Positions 25,888 to 34,804 of a DNA stretch of 45,788 nt are shown one piece after another; position 1 is the first letter of the stretch, and each line of letters starts with the position of its first letter. The notes under the pieces were generated by a model. It worked only from the letters and a program-made list of their open reading frames with translations, ran no database searches and had not been told where the DNA came from. This DNA comes from Oscillospiraceae bacterium. Its GTDB lineage: Bacteria; Bacillota; Clostridia; Oscillospirales; Oscillospiraceae. The stretch is taken from assembly GCA_902774015.1 (NCBI GenBank), contig CACYHB010000017.1:1-45788 (forward strand), written 5' to 3'. The position numbers and the translations under genes were made by a program.

Positions 25888-26502
25888 ATGGTCATTACCG
25901 CTCTGCGCCAGACCTCCGCGGACCGTGTCACGGTCGGGCTGGAGGACGGAACCGAAATCAGAAGCACTCTCGGCGTTGTGACCGACCGACGGCTTTTCAG
26001 CGGAAAAGATCTCAGTGAGGAGGAGCTTTCGCTGCTGCGGCGTGACTCCTCCCGCTCTCTTGCCAGGGACCTGGCACTGGAACTCATCTCCCGGCGGCTC
26101 ATGTCCCGACGGGAAGTACGGGAAAAGCTGCTGCGGAAGGGCGCGGATGAAGACGCGGCCGACTATTCGGTGCAGTGGCTCACCGAGCATGGCTTTCTCA
26201 GCGACGAGAGCTATGCCGCCGCCGTGGCGCGGCACTACGCCGCCAAAGGCTACGGCGCCGGACGCGTCCGCTCCGAGCTCAGCCGCCGCGGTGTGGAACG
26301 GGAGCTGTGGGACGCGGCCGTGGAGCAGATGCCCCGGGCGGATGAAAAGCTCCAAAAGCTGATCGCCGCCCGGCTGAAAGATCCGGAGGACCGGGATCAG
26401 CTCCGCAAGCTCAGCGCCGCTCTCCTTCGGCGGGGCTATTCCTGGGAGGAGATCCGCACGGCTCTGCGCAGCTATACCGACGAACTATTTGAGGACGACT
26501 GA
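25888..26502 (+). CDS. recX: Regulatory protein RecX
   Basis: Binds RecA filaments and limits strand exchange. The 204-residue protein has the RecX three-helix repeats: ALELISRRLMSRREVREKLLRKG, LTEHGFLSDESYAAAVARHYAAKGYG, VRSELSRRGV, and a C-terminal LSAALLRRGYSWEEIRTAL. An N-terminal segment of about 55 residues precedes the repeats, as in Clostridial members. AAGGA lies ten bases before ATG. Its stop overlaps the rimO ATG by one base (TGATG). Confidence 0.9.
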   Translation: MVITALRQTSADRVTVGLEDGTEIRSTLGVVTDRRLFSGKDLSEEELSLLRRDSSRSLARDLALELISRRLMSRREVREKLLRKGADEDAADYSVQWLTEHGFLSDESYAAAVARHYAAKGYGAGRVRSELSRRGVERELWDAAVEQMPRADEKLQKLIAARLKDPEDRDQLRKLSAALLRRGYSWEEIRTALRSYTDELFEDD

Positions 26503-27818
26503 TGGACGCGACATTTTGCCTGATCTCTCTTGGCTGCGCCAAGAATCTTGTCAACAGCGAGCAGATGCTCTATCTCCTGGACGAGGCCGGCTTTACGCTG
26601 GTACCCGAGGCGGAGGGAGCGGACCTCGCCATTGTGAATACCTGCGGCTTCATCGACGCCGCGAAGAGCGAGGCCATCGACGCCATTCTGGAGCTGGCCG
26701 AGCTCAAGAAAGAAGGAAAGCTGGGCGGCCTGATCGTCACCGGCTGTCTCAGCGAGCGCTACCGGGATTCCATCCTGGAGGAGCTGCCTGAGATCGACGC
26801 CGTGCTGGGCGTGGGCAGCTTCAAGGATATCGTAGGCGCTGCCAACGCGGTTCTCGAAGGCCGCAGCGCCAGCCTCTTCGGCGATCAGAACGCGCCGGTG
26901 GACGAGATCCCCCGCGTCATTTCCACAGGACCCTCCTGGGCCTATCTGCGCATCGCCGAGGGCTGCAACAATTTCTGCGCCTTCTGCGCCATCCCCTATA
27001 TTCGCGGGCGTTACCGCTCCCGCAGCTTGGAAAACGTACTGGCGGAGGCGAAGGATCTGGCCGCGCACGGCGTAAAAGAGCTGATCGTCATCGCCCAGGA
27101 CATTACCCGCTACGGCACCGACATCTACGGAAAGCGCTGTCTTGCGCAGCTCTGCCGGGAGCTTGCGAAAATCGAGGGGGTGGAGTGGATCCGGCTGCAC
27201 TATCTCTATCCCGATCAGTTCGACGACGAGCTGATCGACGAGATAGCTTCAAACGATAAAATCGTCAAATACCTGGATATCCCCATCCAGCACATCAATA
27301 ACGGCATCTTGAAGCGCATGAACCGCCGGGGTACCGGCGATGAGATCCGTGCCCTGTTCAAAACCCTGCGGGAGCGCATCCCCGGTCTGGTGCTGCGCAC
27401 CAGCCTGATCGCGGGTCTTCCCGGCGAGGGCGAGGCGGAATTTGAGGAGCTGTGCGATTTTCTCCGGGAAGCGCGCATCGAGCGCGTCGGCGTCTTCCCC
27501 TTTTCCCCGGAGGAGGGTACCCCCGCCGCGAAGATGGAACATGCGGACAGCGAGGAGGCCCGACGCCGGGCCGATCTCCTGATGGAGCTGCAGGCGCCCA
27601 TCATGGACGATTTCTGCCGGAGCTTTGTGGGCAAAACCCTCCGCGTGCTGGTGACCGACTACGACGAGGAGAGCCGGCAGTGGGTCGGCCGATGTTACGC
27701 CGACTCCCCGGACATTGACGGAGAGGTATATTTCGAGGGCTTCGCGAAGGAAGGCGAGTTCTCCGACGTCCTCATCACTGCCGCAGAGGACGGGGTCCTC
27801 TACGGCGAGGAGGCATAA
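26502..27818 (+). CDS. rimO: Ribosomal protein S12 methylthiotransferase
   Basis: Radical SAM enzyme that adds a methylthio group to the Asp of ribosomal protein S12. The 438-residue product has the N-terminal UPF0004 domain with three cluster Cys (ISLGCAKNLVNSEQ, NTCGFI, TGCLSERY), the radical SAM motif CNNFCAFC followed by IPYIRGRYRSR, and a C-terminal TRAM domain. The target S12 loop is present in the rpsL product at 3819-4244. Translation is coupled to recX by a one-base overlap. Confidence 0.96.
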   Translation: MDATFCLISLGCAKNLVNSEQMLYLLDEAGFTLVPEAEGADLAIVNTCGFIDAAKSEAIDAILELAELKKEGKLGGLIVTGCLSERYRDSILEELPEIDAVLGVGSFKDIVGAANAVLEGRSASLFGDQNAPVDEIPRVISTGPSWAYLRIAEGCNNFCAFCAIPYIRGRYRSRSLENVLAEAKDLAAHGVKELIVIAQDITRYGTDIYGKRCLAQLCRELAKIEGVEWIRLHYLYPDQFDDELIDEIASNDKIVKYLDIPIQHINNGILKRMNRRGTGDEIRALFKTLRERIPGLVLRTSLIAGLPGEGEAEFEELCDFLREARIERVGVFPFSPEEGTPAAKMEHADSEEARRRADLLMELQAPIMDDFCRSFVGKTLRVLVTDYDEESRQWVGRCYADSPDIDGEVYFEGFAKEGEFSDVLITAAEDGVLYGEEA

Positions 27819-27821
27819 AGC

Positions 27822-28340
27822 ATGACGACCGCGAATAAAATAACCATCTTCCGCATCGTGCTGATCCCGGTGTTTCTGGTACTCGCCTATACGGGACATC
27901 TGTACTGGGCGCTGGCGGCCTATCTCCTCGCCTGCCTGAGCGATTTTGCCGACGGCTATATCGCCCGGCACTATGACCAGATCACCGATTTCGGCAAATT
28001 CATGGATCCCCTGGCCGATAAGATGCTGGTGCTGGCCGCCATGTGTTTCTTCGTGGAAAAGGGCTTCATGCCCGGCTGGGCCGTGGCTGTTGTTCTGTTC
28101 CGTGAGTTTGCGGTGAGCGGTCTGCGGCTGATCGCAGTGGAGCAGCAGCGCGTCATTGCCGCCGCCTGGTCCGGCAAGGTCAAGACCGCCGTGACCATGG
28201 TAGGTCTCGGTGCCATGCTGCTCTGGTGCCGCTATCCTCTGGTAAACGGCATCGTCACCGGCCTGATCGTGGCCACCACCGTGTATTCCGGCGCGGAATA
28301 CTTTATCAAAAACAAAGACGTTTTCAAGGATGTCAAATAG
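27822..28340 (+). CDS. pgsA: CDP-diacylglycerol-glycerol-3-phosphate 3-phosphatidyltransferase
   Basis: Membrane enzyme that makes phosphatidylglycerol phosphate. The 172-residue protein has NKITIFRIVLIPVF at the N-terminus and the CDP-alcohol phosphotransferase motif D-x2-D-G-x2-A-R-x8-G-x3-D-x3-D in DFADGYIARH...FGKFMDPLADK, with about five hydrophobic segments. The start lies four bases after the rimO stop, so the two are co-translated. Confidence 0.94.
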   Translation: MTTANKITIFRIVLIPVFLVLAYTGHLYWALAAYLLACLSDFADGYIARHYDQITDFGKFMDPLADKMLVLAAMCFFVEKGFMPGWAVAVVLFREFAVSGLRLIAVEQQRVIAAAWSGKVKTAVTMVGLGAMLLWCRYPLVNGIVTGLIVATTVYSGAEYFIKNKDVFKDVK

Positions 28341-28353
28341 AAGGAGCTGCCAT

Positions 28354-29805
28354 ATGTATCTTTACAATTCCGCCAGCCGAAAAAAAGAGCTGTTCGTCCC
28401 CAACCATCCCGACATTGTCAAGATGTACACCTGTGGCCCCACGGTGTACCACTTCGCCCACATCGGAAACCTCCGCTCCTACATCATGGAGGACGTGCTG
28501 GAGAAGTATCTGCGCTTCGCGGGTTACAACGTCAAGCGCGTCATGAACATCACCGACGTGGGCCATCTGACCTCCGACGCCGACGAGGGCGAGGACAAGA
28601 TGCTCAAGGGCGCCCGCCGGGAGCACAAGACCGTCATGGAGATCGCGAAATTCTACACCGACGCCTTCTTTTCCGACTGCGCGAAGCTCAACATCAAGAC
28701 CCCCGACGTGGTGGAGCCCGCCACCAACTGCATCGACGAGTATATCAAGATCATCTCCAGGCTGATGGACACCGGCTACGCCTATTTTGCCGGCGGCAAC
28801 GTGTACTTCGACACCTCGAAACTGGAGCGCTATTACGTCTTCAACGACTTCAACGCCGAGGATCTGGACGTAGGCGTGCGTGAGGGCGTCGAGGAGGACA
28901 CCAACAAGCGCAACAGGAACGACTTCGTCCTCTGGTTCACCAAGTCCAAGTTTGAAGATCAGGCCCTGAAATGGGATTCCCCCTGGGGCGTGGGCTACCC
29001 CGGCTGGCACATCGAGTGCTCCGGCATTTCCATGAAGCATCTGGGTGAGGATCTGGACATCCACTGCGGCGGCATTGACAACGCCTTCCCCCACCACACC
29101 AATGAAATTGCCCAGTCCGAGTCCTATCTTGGGCATAAATGGTGCAATTACTGGATGCATGTCCTCCACCTGAACACCAACTCCGGCAAAATGTCCAAAT
29201 CCAGCGGCGAATTTCTGACGGTCTCCCTGCTGGAGGAGAAGGGCTACGATCCCCTGGCCTACCGTCTCTTCTGCCTGCAGAGCCACTACCGCAAGTCCCT
29301 GGTCTTCTCCTGGGAGAATCTGGACAACGCCCAGGTCACCTACAACAAGCTCATTGCCCGCATCGCCGCCCTCAAGCCTGAGGACGGGGAGCTTGATCAG
29401 GCCGCGGCGGACGCGCTGCGCCAGAAGTTCTGCACAGGGCTGGACAACGACCTGAACACCTCCCTCGGCGTCACCGCGCTCTATGACGTGCTCAAGTGCC
29501 AGACCAACGACGCCACCAAGCTCCACGTGCTGGGCGAGTTTGATTCCGTGCTGGGACTGAGCCTGCTGGAAAAGGCGGCCGCCAAGCGCGAGGAGCTCAA
29601 AAAGCAGGCCGTCACGGCGGGCGAGTTCACCATCATCTCCGAATCCGGTGAAGCGGACGCAGAGGTGGAAGCGCAGATCCGCGCCCGGCAGGACGCCAAG
29701 AAGGCCAGGAACTTCGCGGAGGCCGACCGCATCCGCGACGCGCTGAAGGCCGCCGGGATCGAAGTCACCGACATCCCCCACGGCGCGAAGTGGAAGCGCG
29801 TATAA
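28354..29805 (+). CDS. cysS: Cysteinyl-tRNA synthetase
   Basis: Class Ia synthetase charging tRNA-Cys. Start is ATG at 28354 after GAAGGAGCTGCC; an upstream in-frame ATG overlaps pgsA and lacks a site. The 483 residues include MYTCGPTVYHFAHIGN (zinc Cys and HIGN signature), the zinc-binding WHIECS and HHTNE, KMSKSSGE catalytic loop, the DALR domain and a C-terminal RIRDALKAAGIEV tail. It follows pgsA by 13 bases and ends with a terminator. Confidence 0.97.
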   Translation: MYLYNSASRKKELFVPNHPDIVKMYTCGPTVYHFAHIGNLRSYIMEDVLEKYLRFAGYNVKRVMNITDVGHLTSDADEGEDKMLKGARREHKTVMEIAKFYTDAFFSDCAKLNIKTPDVVEPATNCIDEYIKIISRLMDTGYAYFAGGNVYFDTSKLERYYVFNDFNAEDLDVGVREGVEEDTNKRNRNDFVLWFTKSKFEDQALKWDSPWGVGYPGWHIECSGISMKHLGEDLDIHCGGIDNAFPHHTNEIAQSESYLGHKWCNYWMHVLHLNTNSGKMSKSSGEFLTVSLLEEKGYDPLAYRLFCLQSHYRKSLVFSWENLDNAQVTYNKLIARIAALKPEDGELDQAAADALRQKFCTGLDNDLNTSLGVTALYDVLKCQTNDATKLHVLGEFDSVLGLSLLEKAAAKREELKKQAVTAGEFTIISESGEADAEVEAQIRARQDAKKARNFAEADRIRDALKAAGIEVTDIPHGAKWKRV

Positions 29806-29826
29806 GGGAATCCTCTATCACACAGA

Positions 29827-29851
29827 AGAGCCGGGCGAAAAGCCCGGCTCT
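29827..29851 (+). terminator. Hairpin after cysS
   Basis: Perfect stem AGAGCCGGGC/GCCCGGCTCT with loop GAAAA, 21 bases after the cysS stop. It is followed by GTTCAGG, a poor T-tract, then by palindromic repeat copy 3. Confidence 0.7.
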
Positions 29852-29866
29852 GTTCAGGAAGGGATC

Positions 29867-29918
29867 GACCCCTCCGTCCCGGTTTCACCGGGACACCTCC
29901 CCTTGCGCAGGGGAGGCA
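29867..29918. repeat. Palindromic intergenic repeat, copy 3 (inverted)
   Basis: GACCCCTCC, then stem GTCCCGG/CCGGGAC with loop TTTCA, then CCTCCCC/GGGGAGG with loop TTGCGCA. It is the reverse-orientation counterpart of 8894-8943 and 10301-10344. It ends about ten bases before the MFS ribosome-binding site, followed by ATTTTTG, so it could also act as a terminator. Confidence 0.75.
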
Positions 29919-29940
29919 TTTTTGCATTTCGGAGGAAACC

Positions 29941-31101
29941 ATGTTCTCTCTGCTGCTTGCGATCATCTATCTCTCCTTTATCTCTCTCGGCCTGCCGGAC
30001 TCCCTGCTGGGCTCCGCCTGGCCGATCATGTACCCGGAGCTGGGCGTACCCATGTCCTGGTCCGGGATCATTTTCATGATCATCGCCGTCGGCACCGTCA
30101 TCTCCAGCCTCAACAGCGACCGCCTGACGCGAAAGCTCGGCACGGGCCGGGTCACCGCCATCAGCGTTGCCATGACCGCGGCTGCGCTCCTGGGCTTCTC
30201 CTTCAGCCGGAGCTTTTTATCACTATGCTTCTGGGCGATCCCCTACGGTCTCGGCGCCGGCAGCGTGGACGCGGCGCTCAACAACTACGTGGCGCTGCAC
30301 TATGCCAGCCGCCACATGAGCTGGCTGCACTGCATGTGGGGCGTGGGCACCTCGGCAGGGCCGCTGATCATGGGCGCCGCGTTGACGCGCGGCGCAGGCT
30401 GGAACGCCGGCTATCGGATCATCGGTCTGATACAGATCCTGCTGTCCCTCTGCCTTTTTCTCTCCCTCTCCCTGTGGAAAACGCGCGCGGAAGCGGACGC
30501 CGGCCCGGAGGCGGCCCCGCCCCTCAGTCTGCGTCAGGTCCTCGCCATCCCGGGCGCCGGGGCGGTCATGCTCTGTTTTTTCTGCTACTGCGCCATTGAG
30601 CAGACCGTGGGTCTTTGGGCAAGCAGCTATCTGGTCAAGGCCCGCCTTGTGGATGAGATCACCGCCGCACGCCTTGCCAGTCTCTTCTTTCTCGGCATCA
30701 CCGGCGGCCGGGCGATCAGCGGCTTTGTCACCTATAAGCTCAACGACCGGCAGATGATCCGGCTGGGCTTCGGGATCATCGGGATCGGTGTTCTGCTGGT
30801 GCTGCTGCCGCTGGGCGACGTCTGTGCCTTCGTCGGACTCATCGCCGTCGGGTTGGGCTGCGCCCCCGTCTACCCCAGCATCATCCATTCCACGCCGGCA
30901 AACTTCGGGGCTGAGCGATCCCAGGCCGTCATCGGCGTACAGATGGCCAGCGCTTACGTGGGCACCTCGCTGATGCCGCCGCTCTTCGGCTGGCTGGCCG
31001 CCCGGCTGGGGCTGAGGATCTTCCCGCTCTATCTGCTTGCGCTCCTGGTGCTGATGACGCTGATGCATGAAAAGCTCTGCCGAATCGTGGACGCACAATA
31101 A
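29941..31101 (+). CDS. Major facilitator superfamily transporter
   Basis: Twelve-helix secondary transporter of 386 residues. The first helix starts at the N-terminus (LLAIIYLSFISLGLPDSLLGSAWP), a loop after helix 2 carries SDRLTRKLGTGR, the MFS motif between helices 2 and 3, and a short charged central loop (about 180-197) separates the two six-helix bundles. The GLPDSLLGSAWP start and the GRAISGF motif recall the FucP/YfkF-like sugar or small-molecule permeases of Firmicutes, but the substrate is not determined. ATG follows GGAGGAAACC. It is flanked by the repeat upstream and a strong terminator downstream and is likely monocistronic. Confidence 0.88.
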   Translation: MFSLLLAIIYLSFISLGLPDSLLGSAWPIMYPELGVPMSWSGIIFMIIAVGTVISSLNSDRLTRKLGTGRVTAISVAMTAAALLGFSFSRSFLSLCFWAIPYGLGAGSVDAALNNYVALHYASRHMSWLHCMWGVGTSAGPLIMGAALTRGAGWNAGYRIIGLIQILLSLCLFLSLSLWKTRAEADAGPEAAPPLSLRQVLAIPGAGAVMLCFFCYCAIEQTVGLWASSYLVKARLVDEITAARLASLFFLGITGGRAISGFVTYKLNDRQMIRLGFGIIGIGVLLVLLPLGDVCAFVGLIAVGLGCAPVYPSIIHSTPANFGAERSQAVIGVQMASAYVGTSLMPPLFGWLAARLGLRIFPLYLLALLVLMTLMHEKLCRIVDAQ

Positions 31102-31105
31102 CAGC

Positions 31106-31147
31106 AAAAAGCCCTGCTGCGTGATCGATCACGCAGCAGGGCTTTTT
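31106..31147. terminator. Bidirectional terminator between converging genes
   Basis: Near-perfect palindrome AAAAAGCCCTGCTGCGTGAT/ATCACGCAGCAGGGCTTTTTT. It terminates both the MFS gene (plus) and the lipoprotein gene (minus). Confidence 0.95.
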
Positions 31148-31159
31148 TATCCGCGGGCG

Positions 31160-32398
31160 TCATGCCTCCGGGTCGGGATGGGGCTCATACAGCGGATCGT
31201 TCCACGGCATGGCGATGGTCCTGTCGTAGTTGCTGTACTGGAACTGCTCCCGCAGTTCGGCATAGCGCTCCACAAAGCTGCCGTCGGCATTGCGGCGCCA
31301 GGTGCCGAGGGTGCCGGTAGGCTCGGTGAAGTTGATCTCCGTGTCCGGCAGCGCTTCGATCAGCTCTTCCTTCGCGCCCTCGGGCAGGATCGTGTAACGT
31401 CCGATCCAGAGCCGCTCCAGCTGCTTGAGTTCCAACAGAGCCTCCCAGCCGGTGACCTCGCCCAGGATGCAGCAGTTGAGATGCTTGAGATTTTTGAGGC
31501 CCGCCAAAGGACTCAGATCCTTCACGCGGCACTCGTTGAACTCCAGATACTCCAGCTTCGTGCAGTTTTGAAGCGGCGTGAGGTCGTTGAAGCTGGAGAT
31601 GCCCAGGATCGCCACCTCCAGATCCGGCATGTATTCCAGAAAGCTGTGGTCGCTGAGATACGTGGCATGTCCGATGTCCAGAAGGCGCACCTTCGTGCAG
31701 TATTTCAGATCCTTGGTGGTCAGATTGTTGAGCTTCATCCACTCTTCCGAGGCCAGGATCCGCTCCACGTCGGTCCGAACCGTGAGCATGGTGCCGAACC
31801 AGATGCGCCACACGACCTCCATCTGCGGATTCTCGTCCCGGATGCGGGCCATGGCCTCGCTGCTGACATTGCAGGAGTCCATATCCAGATAGCGGCAGTG
31901 CTTCATGCAGGGCAGGAGCTGCCGTACCGCCTCTCCCTCGTCGTCCATACGGATGTGGTTCAGGTCCAGCTTTTCATCCAGGGTGGAGATCTTCTTGCCG
32001 AAGAAGGTAAAGCGATAGGCAATGTCCGCGTCCGGGCAGGCCTCCGTGAGCCTGCAAAGCAGTTCCACCGGCACCGCGCGCTCCTCGCTCTCCTCACCCA
32101 GATTCACACTTCGCAGGGAGGGAAAGCCGGACAGCAGAGGGATCGTCTCTTCTATCTGCTCCGCCTCCATGGCGCTCAGATCCAGTTCCTCCGCGTCCGC
32201 GGGGATCTCCCGTCCGTCCGGGAGAAGGATCGGCGCGGGCGTGGGCTCCGGCGTCGGTTCCGGCGTGGGCTCCGGTGTGATCTCCGGCGTCGGCTCCGGA
32301 CGCGGGGTCGGAGCGGCAGCAATGTCGCCGCAGGCGCACAGGAGGCACACGATCAGGCACATCAGCACAGCCCGCATCCGTTTTCTCTTTGTCTGCAT
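31160..32398 (-). CDS. Leucine-rich-repeat lipoprotein
   Basis: 412-residue exported lipoprotein. Residues 1-23 form a signal peptide ending in lipobox LCAC, so the Cys at about 23 would be lipidated. A low-complexity spacer of repeated Thr-Pro-Glu-Pro (about 30-55) follows, probably spanning the cell wall. The remainder carries degenerate leucine-rich repeats (for example LTPLQNCTKLEYLEFNECRVKDLSPLAGLKNLKHLN), a surface-exposed protein- or glycan-binding fold. AGAGGAAAGC precedes ATG. It is 18 bases downstream of the DUF1002 gene, so the two exported proteins are probably co-expressed. Ligand unknown. Confidence 0.87.
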   Translation of the reverse strand: MQTKRKRMRAVLMCLIVCLLCACGDIAAAPTPRPEPTPEITPEPTPEPTPEPTPAPILLPDGREIPADAEELDLSAMEAEQIEETIPLLSGFPSLRSVNLGEESEERAVPVELLCRLTEACPDADIAYRFTFFGKKISTLDEKLDLNHIRMDDEGEAVRQLLPCMKHCRYLDMDSCNVSSEAMARIRDENPQMEVVWRIWFGTMLTVRTDVERILASEEWMKLNNLTTKDLKYCTKVRLLDIGHATYLSDHSFLEYMPDLEVAILGISSFNDLTPLQNCTKLEYLEFNECRVKDLSPLAGLKNLKHLNCCILGEVTGWEALLELKQLERLWIGRYTILPEGAKEELIEALPDTEINFTEPTGTLGTWRRNADGSFVERYAELREQFQYSNYDRTIAMPWNDPLYEPHPDPEA

Positions 32399-32416
32399 CT
32401 CTGCTTTCCTCTTTGC

Positions 32417-33379
32417 TTACAGTCCCAGAATATCCTTGATGCGCTCGAAGAACTCCCGCACCGAGGAGACCACCTTGCTCACTGTCTGCACAAAGCCCAC
32501 CACCTGGGTCTTGGCCTCGGAGACCTTGTTGAGCGTGTCCTGCGCTTCCTCCACCCGCTGCTTCAGCGAGTCGGGGTCCAGGCCTTCCAGCGAGCGGCAG
32601 AGGGAAATCAGCTGCTGGATCTGCTTGTCCGTCAGCTTCACATTGTACTGGGCGGCGATGGCGACGATCTCCTGCCGGATCTCCTCGTCGCTCATCTTTT
32701 CAGTCTCGTCCAGCATCAGCTTCAGGTCGTTGACGATGGAAGTGGAGTCCATGCTGCCGATTTCCTGGGCCAGATCGCCGGTGACGGTGAGTTCCTGGGT
32801 GGAAACGGCCTTGGCCAGATCGTCCAGCGTCCGGCCGGTCATGTCCTCATAGGCCTTGTAAACGCCGGTCAGGGCGGCGGTGCCGCTCACGGCAAAAGGC
32901 GAGGCCACGATGATCCGCGCGTCGGTGATACCGGCCGTGGCCAGCGCGCTCAGATACATCTCCGGCGTGCACCAGGTGATGTTGCTGGTCTGCACGTCCA
33001 TGCTCGAGCCCGCGGGCAGCAGCTCCACGTAGACGCTGGAGATGGAGCGCGTCCCGATCAGGGCCTCGTCCACATAACCCTCCAGATAGCGGCGCTCCTC
33101 GGCGTTGGTGACACGCAGTTCGGGAACCATGCCGCGGGTCAGGCCGAAGGCCCGATACACCATCGCGATCTGATCCTCCGTCAGATCTGCGCCGAGCACG
33201 GCGCGCCTCTGCTGCGCGGCCGGGACGGCGGTTTCATCGGCAGTCTGTCCGCTTTCGTCGGCCAGGTCAACGGTCACCTCAGCGACTTCACCCCCGGCGA
33301 TCTCATTCTCGGCAAAAGCCGCGGGCGCCGCGCCCAGCAGAAGAAGCACGGCCAACATCACGGATAATAGCTTTTTCAT
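32417..33379 (-). CDS. DUF1002 domain exported protein
   Basis: 320-residue secreted protein: signal peptide MKKLLSVMLAVLLLLGAAPAAFA with a likely cut at about residue 23, then an acidic linker and a DUF1002 (YpuA-like) domain (about 60-260, including YVELLPAGSSMDVQTSNITWCTPEMYLSALATAGI, quoted in part as NITWCTPEMY and AGITDARI). The C-terminal third is helical with coiled-coil character. DUF1002 proteins are common in Firmicutes but lack a known biochemical role. AAGGAGG at good spacing before ATG. Confidence 0.85.
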   Translation of the reverse strand: MKKLLSVMLAVLLLLGAAPAAFAENEIAGGEVAEVTVDLADESGQTADETAVPAAQQRRAVLGADLTEDQIAMVYRAFGLTRGMVPELRVTNAEERRYLEGYVDEALIGTRSISSVYVELLPAGSSMDVQTSNITWCTPEMYLSALATAGITDARIIVASPFAVSGTAALTGVYKAYEDMTGRTLDDLAKAVSTQELTVTGDLAQEIGSMDSTSIVNDLKLMLDETEKMSDEEIRQEIVAIAAQYNVKLTDKQIQQLISLCRSLEGLDPDSLKQRVEEAQDTLNKVSEAKTQVVGFVQTVSKVVSSVREFFERIKDILGL

Positions 33380-33449
33380 CGAAATATCCTCCTTGGGTCA
33401 ACGACATCGTATCACGAGAGGCAAGAGAAAGATAGCTTTTTCTGTAAAC

Positions 33450-33911
33450 TTAAGAATTCTTCAGAGACTCGCGTTCCAGATGCGCGTGCGCAAGACGCAG
33501 GACGCCCCGGTCGCTCTCAAAGCTTAAGCGAGCCAGGGCCGGCTCGAAGGCCAGCCAGGAAACGGAGCGGACTTCCTCTTCCTGTAAGCGGATCTCTCCG
33601 CCCCGGGCAGCCGCGCAGAAGAATACGACTTCCTTCAAGCAGCCGGGATACGGCTCATAGGAGATCGTCTCGCGAAACGAAGCGTCAAGCGTGACGGAAA
33701 GCCCTGTCTCCTCAAGGATCTCCCGCTCAGCCGTTTGCCGCTCGCTCTCCCCGGATTCTGCGTGGCCTTTCGGAATCGAAAAATGGCCCGCTCGCATCTC
33801 CTCTATCAGATAGAGGCGCGCCCCCGCCGCGTCCCGCCAGACCACCGCGCCACAGCTCTTTTCCCGTATCAGATCATTTTGTATTATGTCGCTCATATTA
33901 TGTATATTCAT
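33450..33911 (-). CDS. Nudix hydrolase
   Basis: 153-residue pyrophosphohydrolase. The Nudix box G-x5-E-x7-REUxEExGU is complete (GHAESGESERQTAEREILEETGL). The AVVWRD... and FSIPKGHAE start, and FETISYEPYPG-like ETISYEPYPG, resemble the diadenosine-polyphosphate (Ap4A) type, but substrate is unproven. The start is uncertain: ATG at 33911 or an in-frame ATG at residue 6; neither has a clear Shine-Dalgarno, and the region is AT-rich with repeated ACATAA. It lies 14 bases after the radical SAM gene and may be translationally coupled to it. Confidence 0.88.
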   Translation of the reverse strand: MNIHNMSDIIQNDLIREKSCGAVVWRDAAGARLYLIEEMRAGHFSIPKGHAESGESERQTAEREILEETGLSVTLDASFRETISYEPYPGCLKEVVFFCAAARGGEIRLQEEEVRSVSWLAFEPALARLSFESDRGVLRLAHAHLERESLKNS

Positions 33912-33925
33912 TTATGTCGTCTATG

Positions 33926-34756
33926 TTATGTAAATCTTCTGGCATACCCGCAGGTCTGACAGAGCGGCTCCACCGCCTGTCTGCGGGAGAAGCCCCCGTA
34001 GATCGCGCGTGCGCGTTCGGAGGCCAGGATCTCGTCCAACTCCTGCTCGAAAAGGTTCCCCAGCGGCACAGCCCCTTCCCGGTCCAGACAGCAGGGCACC
34101 ACCGTTCCGTCGCAAAGTACGCCCACCTGGTCACGAAGTCCATAGCAAAAGCAGCGCTTTCCCCGGCTTGCGAGGGACAGATCCGGCCAGTCGAAGCGGT
34201 CTCCCGGCTCCAGCCAGACCCGTTCCGTCAGTTGATATCCGTTCCGGCTCTGTTTCCAGGGTTCCGGAAAAGCCGCCCCCAGCAGCGCGCGGATCTCCCC
34301 GTTCATGCTGTCCCGGCCGCCGCGATTCCACAGGCGGAATTCGCAGAACTTCCCAGCCCCCGCCGCCGCGGCGGCAAAGGCCGTGCAGCCGCGGAGATAG
34401 TCCGTCAGCACGCCGCTTTCGTTTGCCTCAAAGGACTGCAGGGAGATGTTGACCTTGTGCAGCGCCTTTGCCTTCAGGAGCGCTTCCTGTCTTCCGGGCA
34501 GAAGCGTACCGTTTGTAGTTAACATAACTTTGAATCGCAGCTCGTCCGCGATCCCCAGCAGCGTCTCGATCGCCGGGTGCAGCAGCGGCTCGCCCATCAG
34601 ATGAAAGTACAGATATTCCGTATGGGGCCGCAGCTTCCCGGCCAGGAGGCGGAATTCCTCCGGCGTCATAAAGCGCGGCGCGCGCTTTGTCCCCGGACAG
34701 AAGGCACAGTTCAGGTTGCAGACGTTTGTGATCTCCAGATAGGCCTTGCGCAGCAT
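33926..34756 (-). CDS. Radical SAM / SPASM-type protein
   Basis: 276-residue radical SAM enzyme. The cluster motif CNLNCAFC (Cys-x3-Cys-x2-Cys) is near residue 13, followed by FHLMGEPLLHP and NGTLL, typical of the MoaA/SPASM group. A C-terminal SPASM-like Cys set is seen (CFCYG, LCDGTVVPCCLD, CQTCGY) that would bind auxiliary Fe-S clusters; such proteins modify peptides or proteins. GGAGGAAAAGCC precedes ATG. No precursor peptide gene was recognised next to it, and it occupies the place downstream of ybaB where recR is usual in Firmicutes. Confidence 0.88.
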   Translation of the reverse strand: MLRKAYLEITNVCNLNCAFCPGTKRAPRFMTPEEFRLLAGKLRPHTEYLYFHLMGEPLLHPAIETLLGIADELRFKVMLTTNGTLLPGRQEALLKAKALHKVNISLQSFEANESGVLTDYLRGCTAFAAAAAGAGKFCEFRLWNRGGRDSMNGEIRALLGAAFPEPWKQSRNGYQLTERVWLEPGDRFDWPDLSLASRGKRCFCYGLRDQVGVLCDGTVVPCCLDREGAVPLGNLFEQELDEILASERARAIYGGFSRRQAVEPLCQTCGYARRFT

Positions 34757-34804
34757 GGCTTTTCCTCCGTAAATGCGGCGAAGAACCCCCTGTGCCGGAT
34801 CGGC

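Noticed and set aside
33895-33945. A further full copy of the AT-rich TTATGTAAAC repeat
   Set aside because: Only TTATGTAAATC and general ACATAA repetition match; similarity is too short to call.
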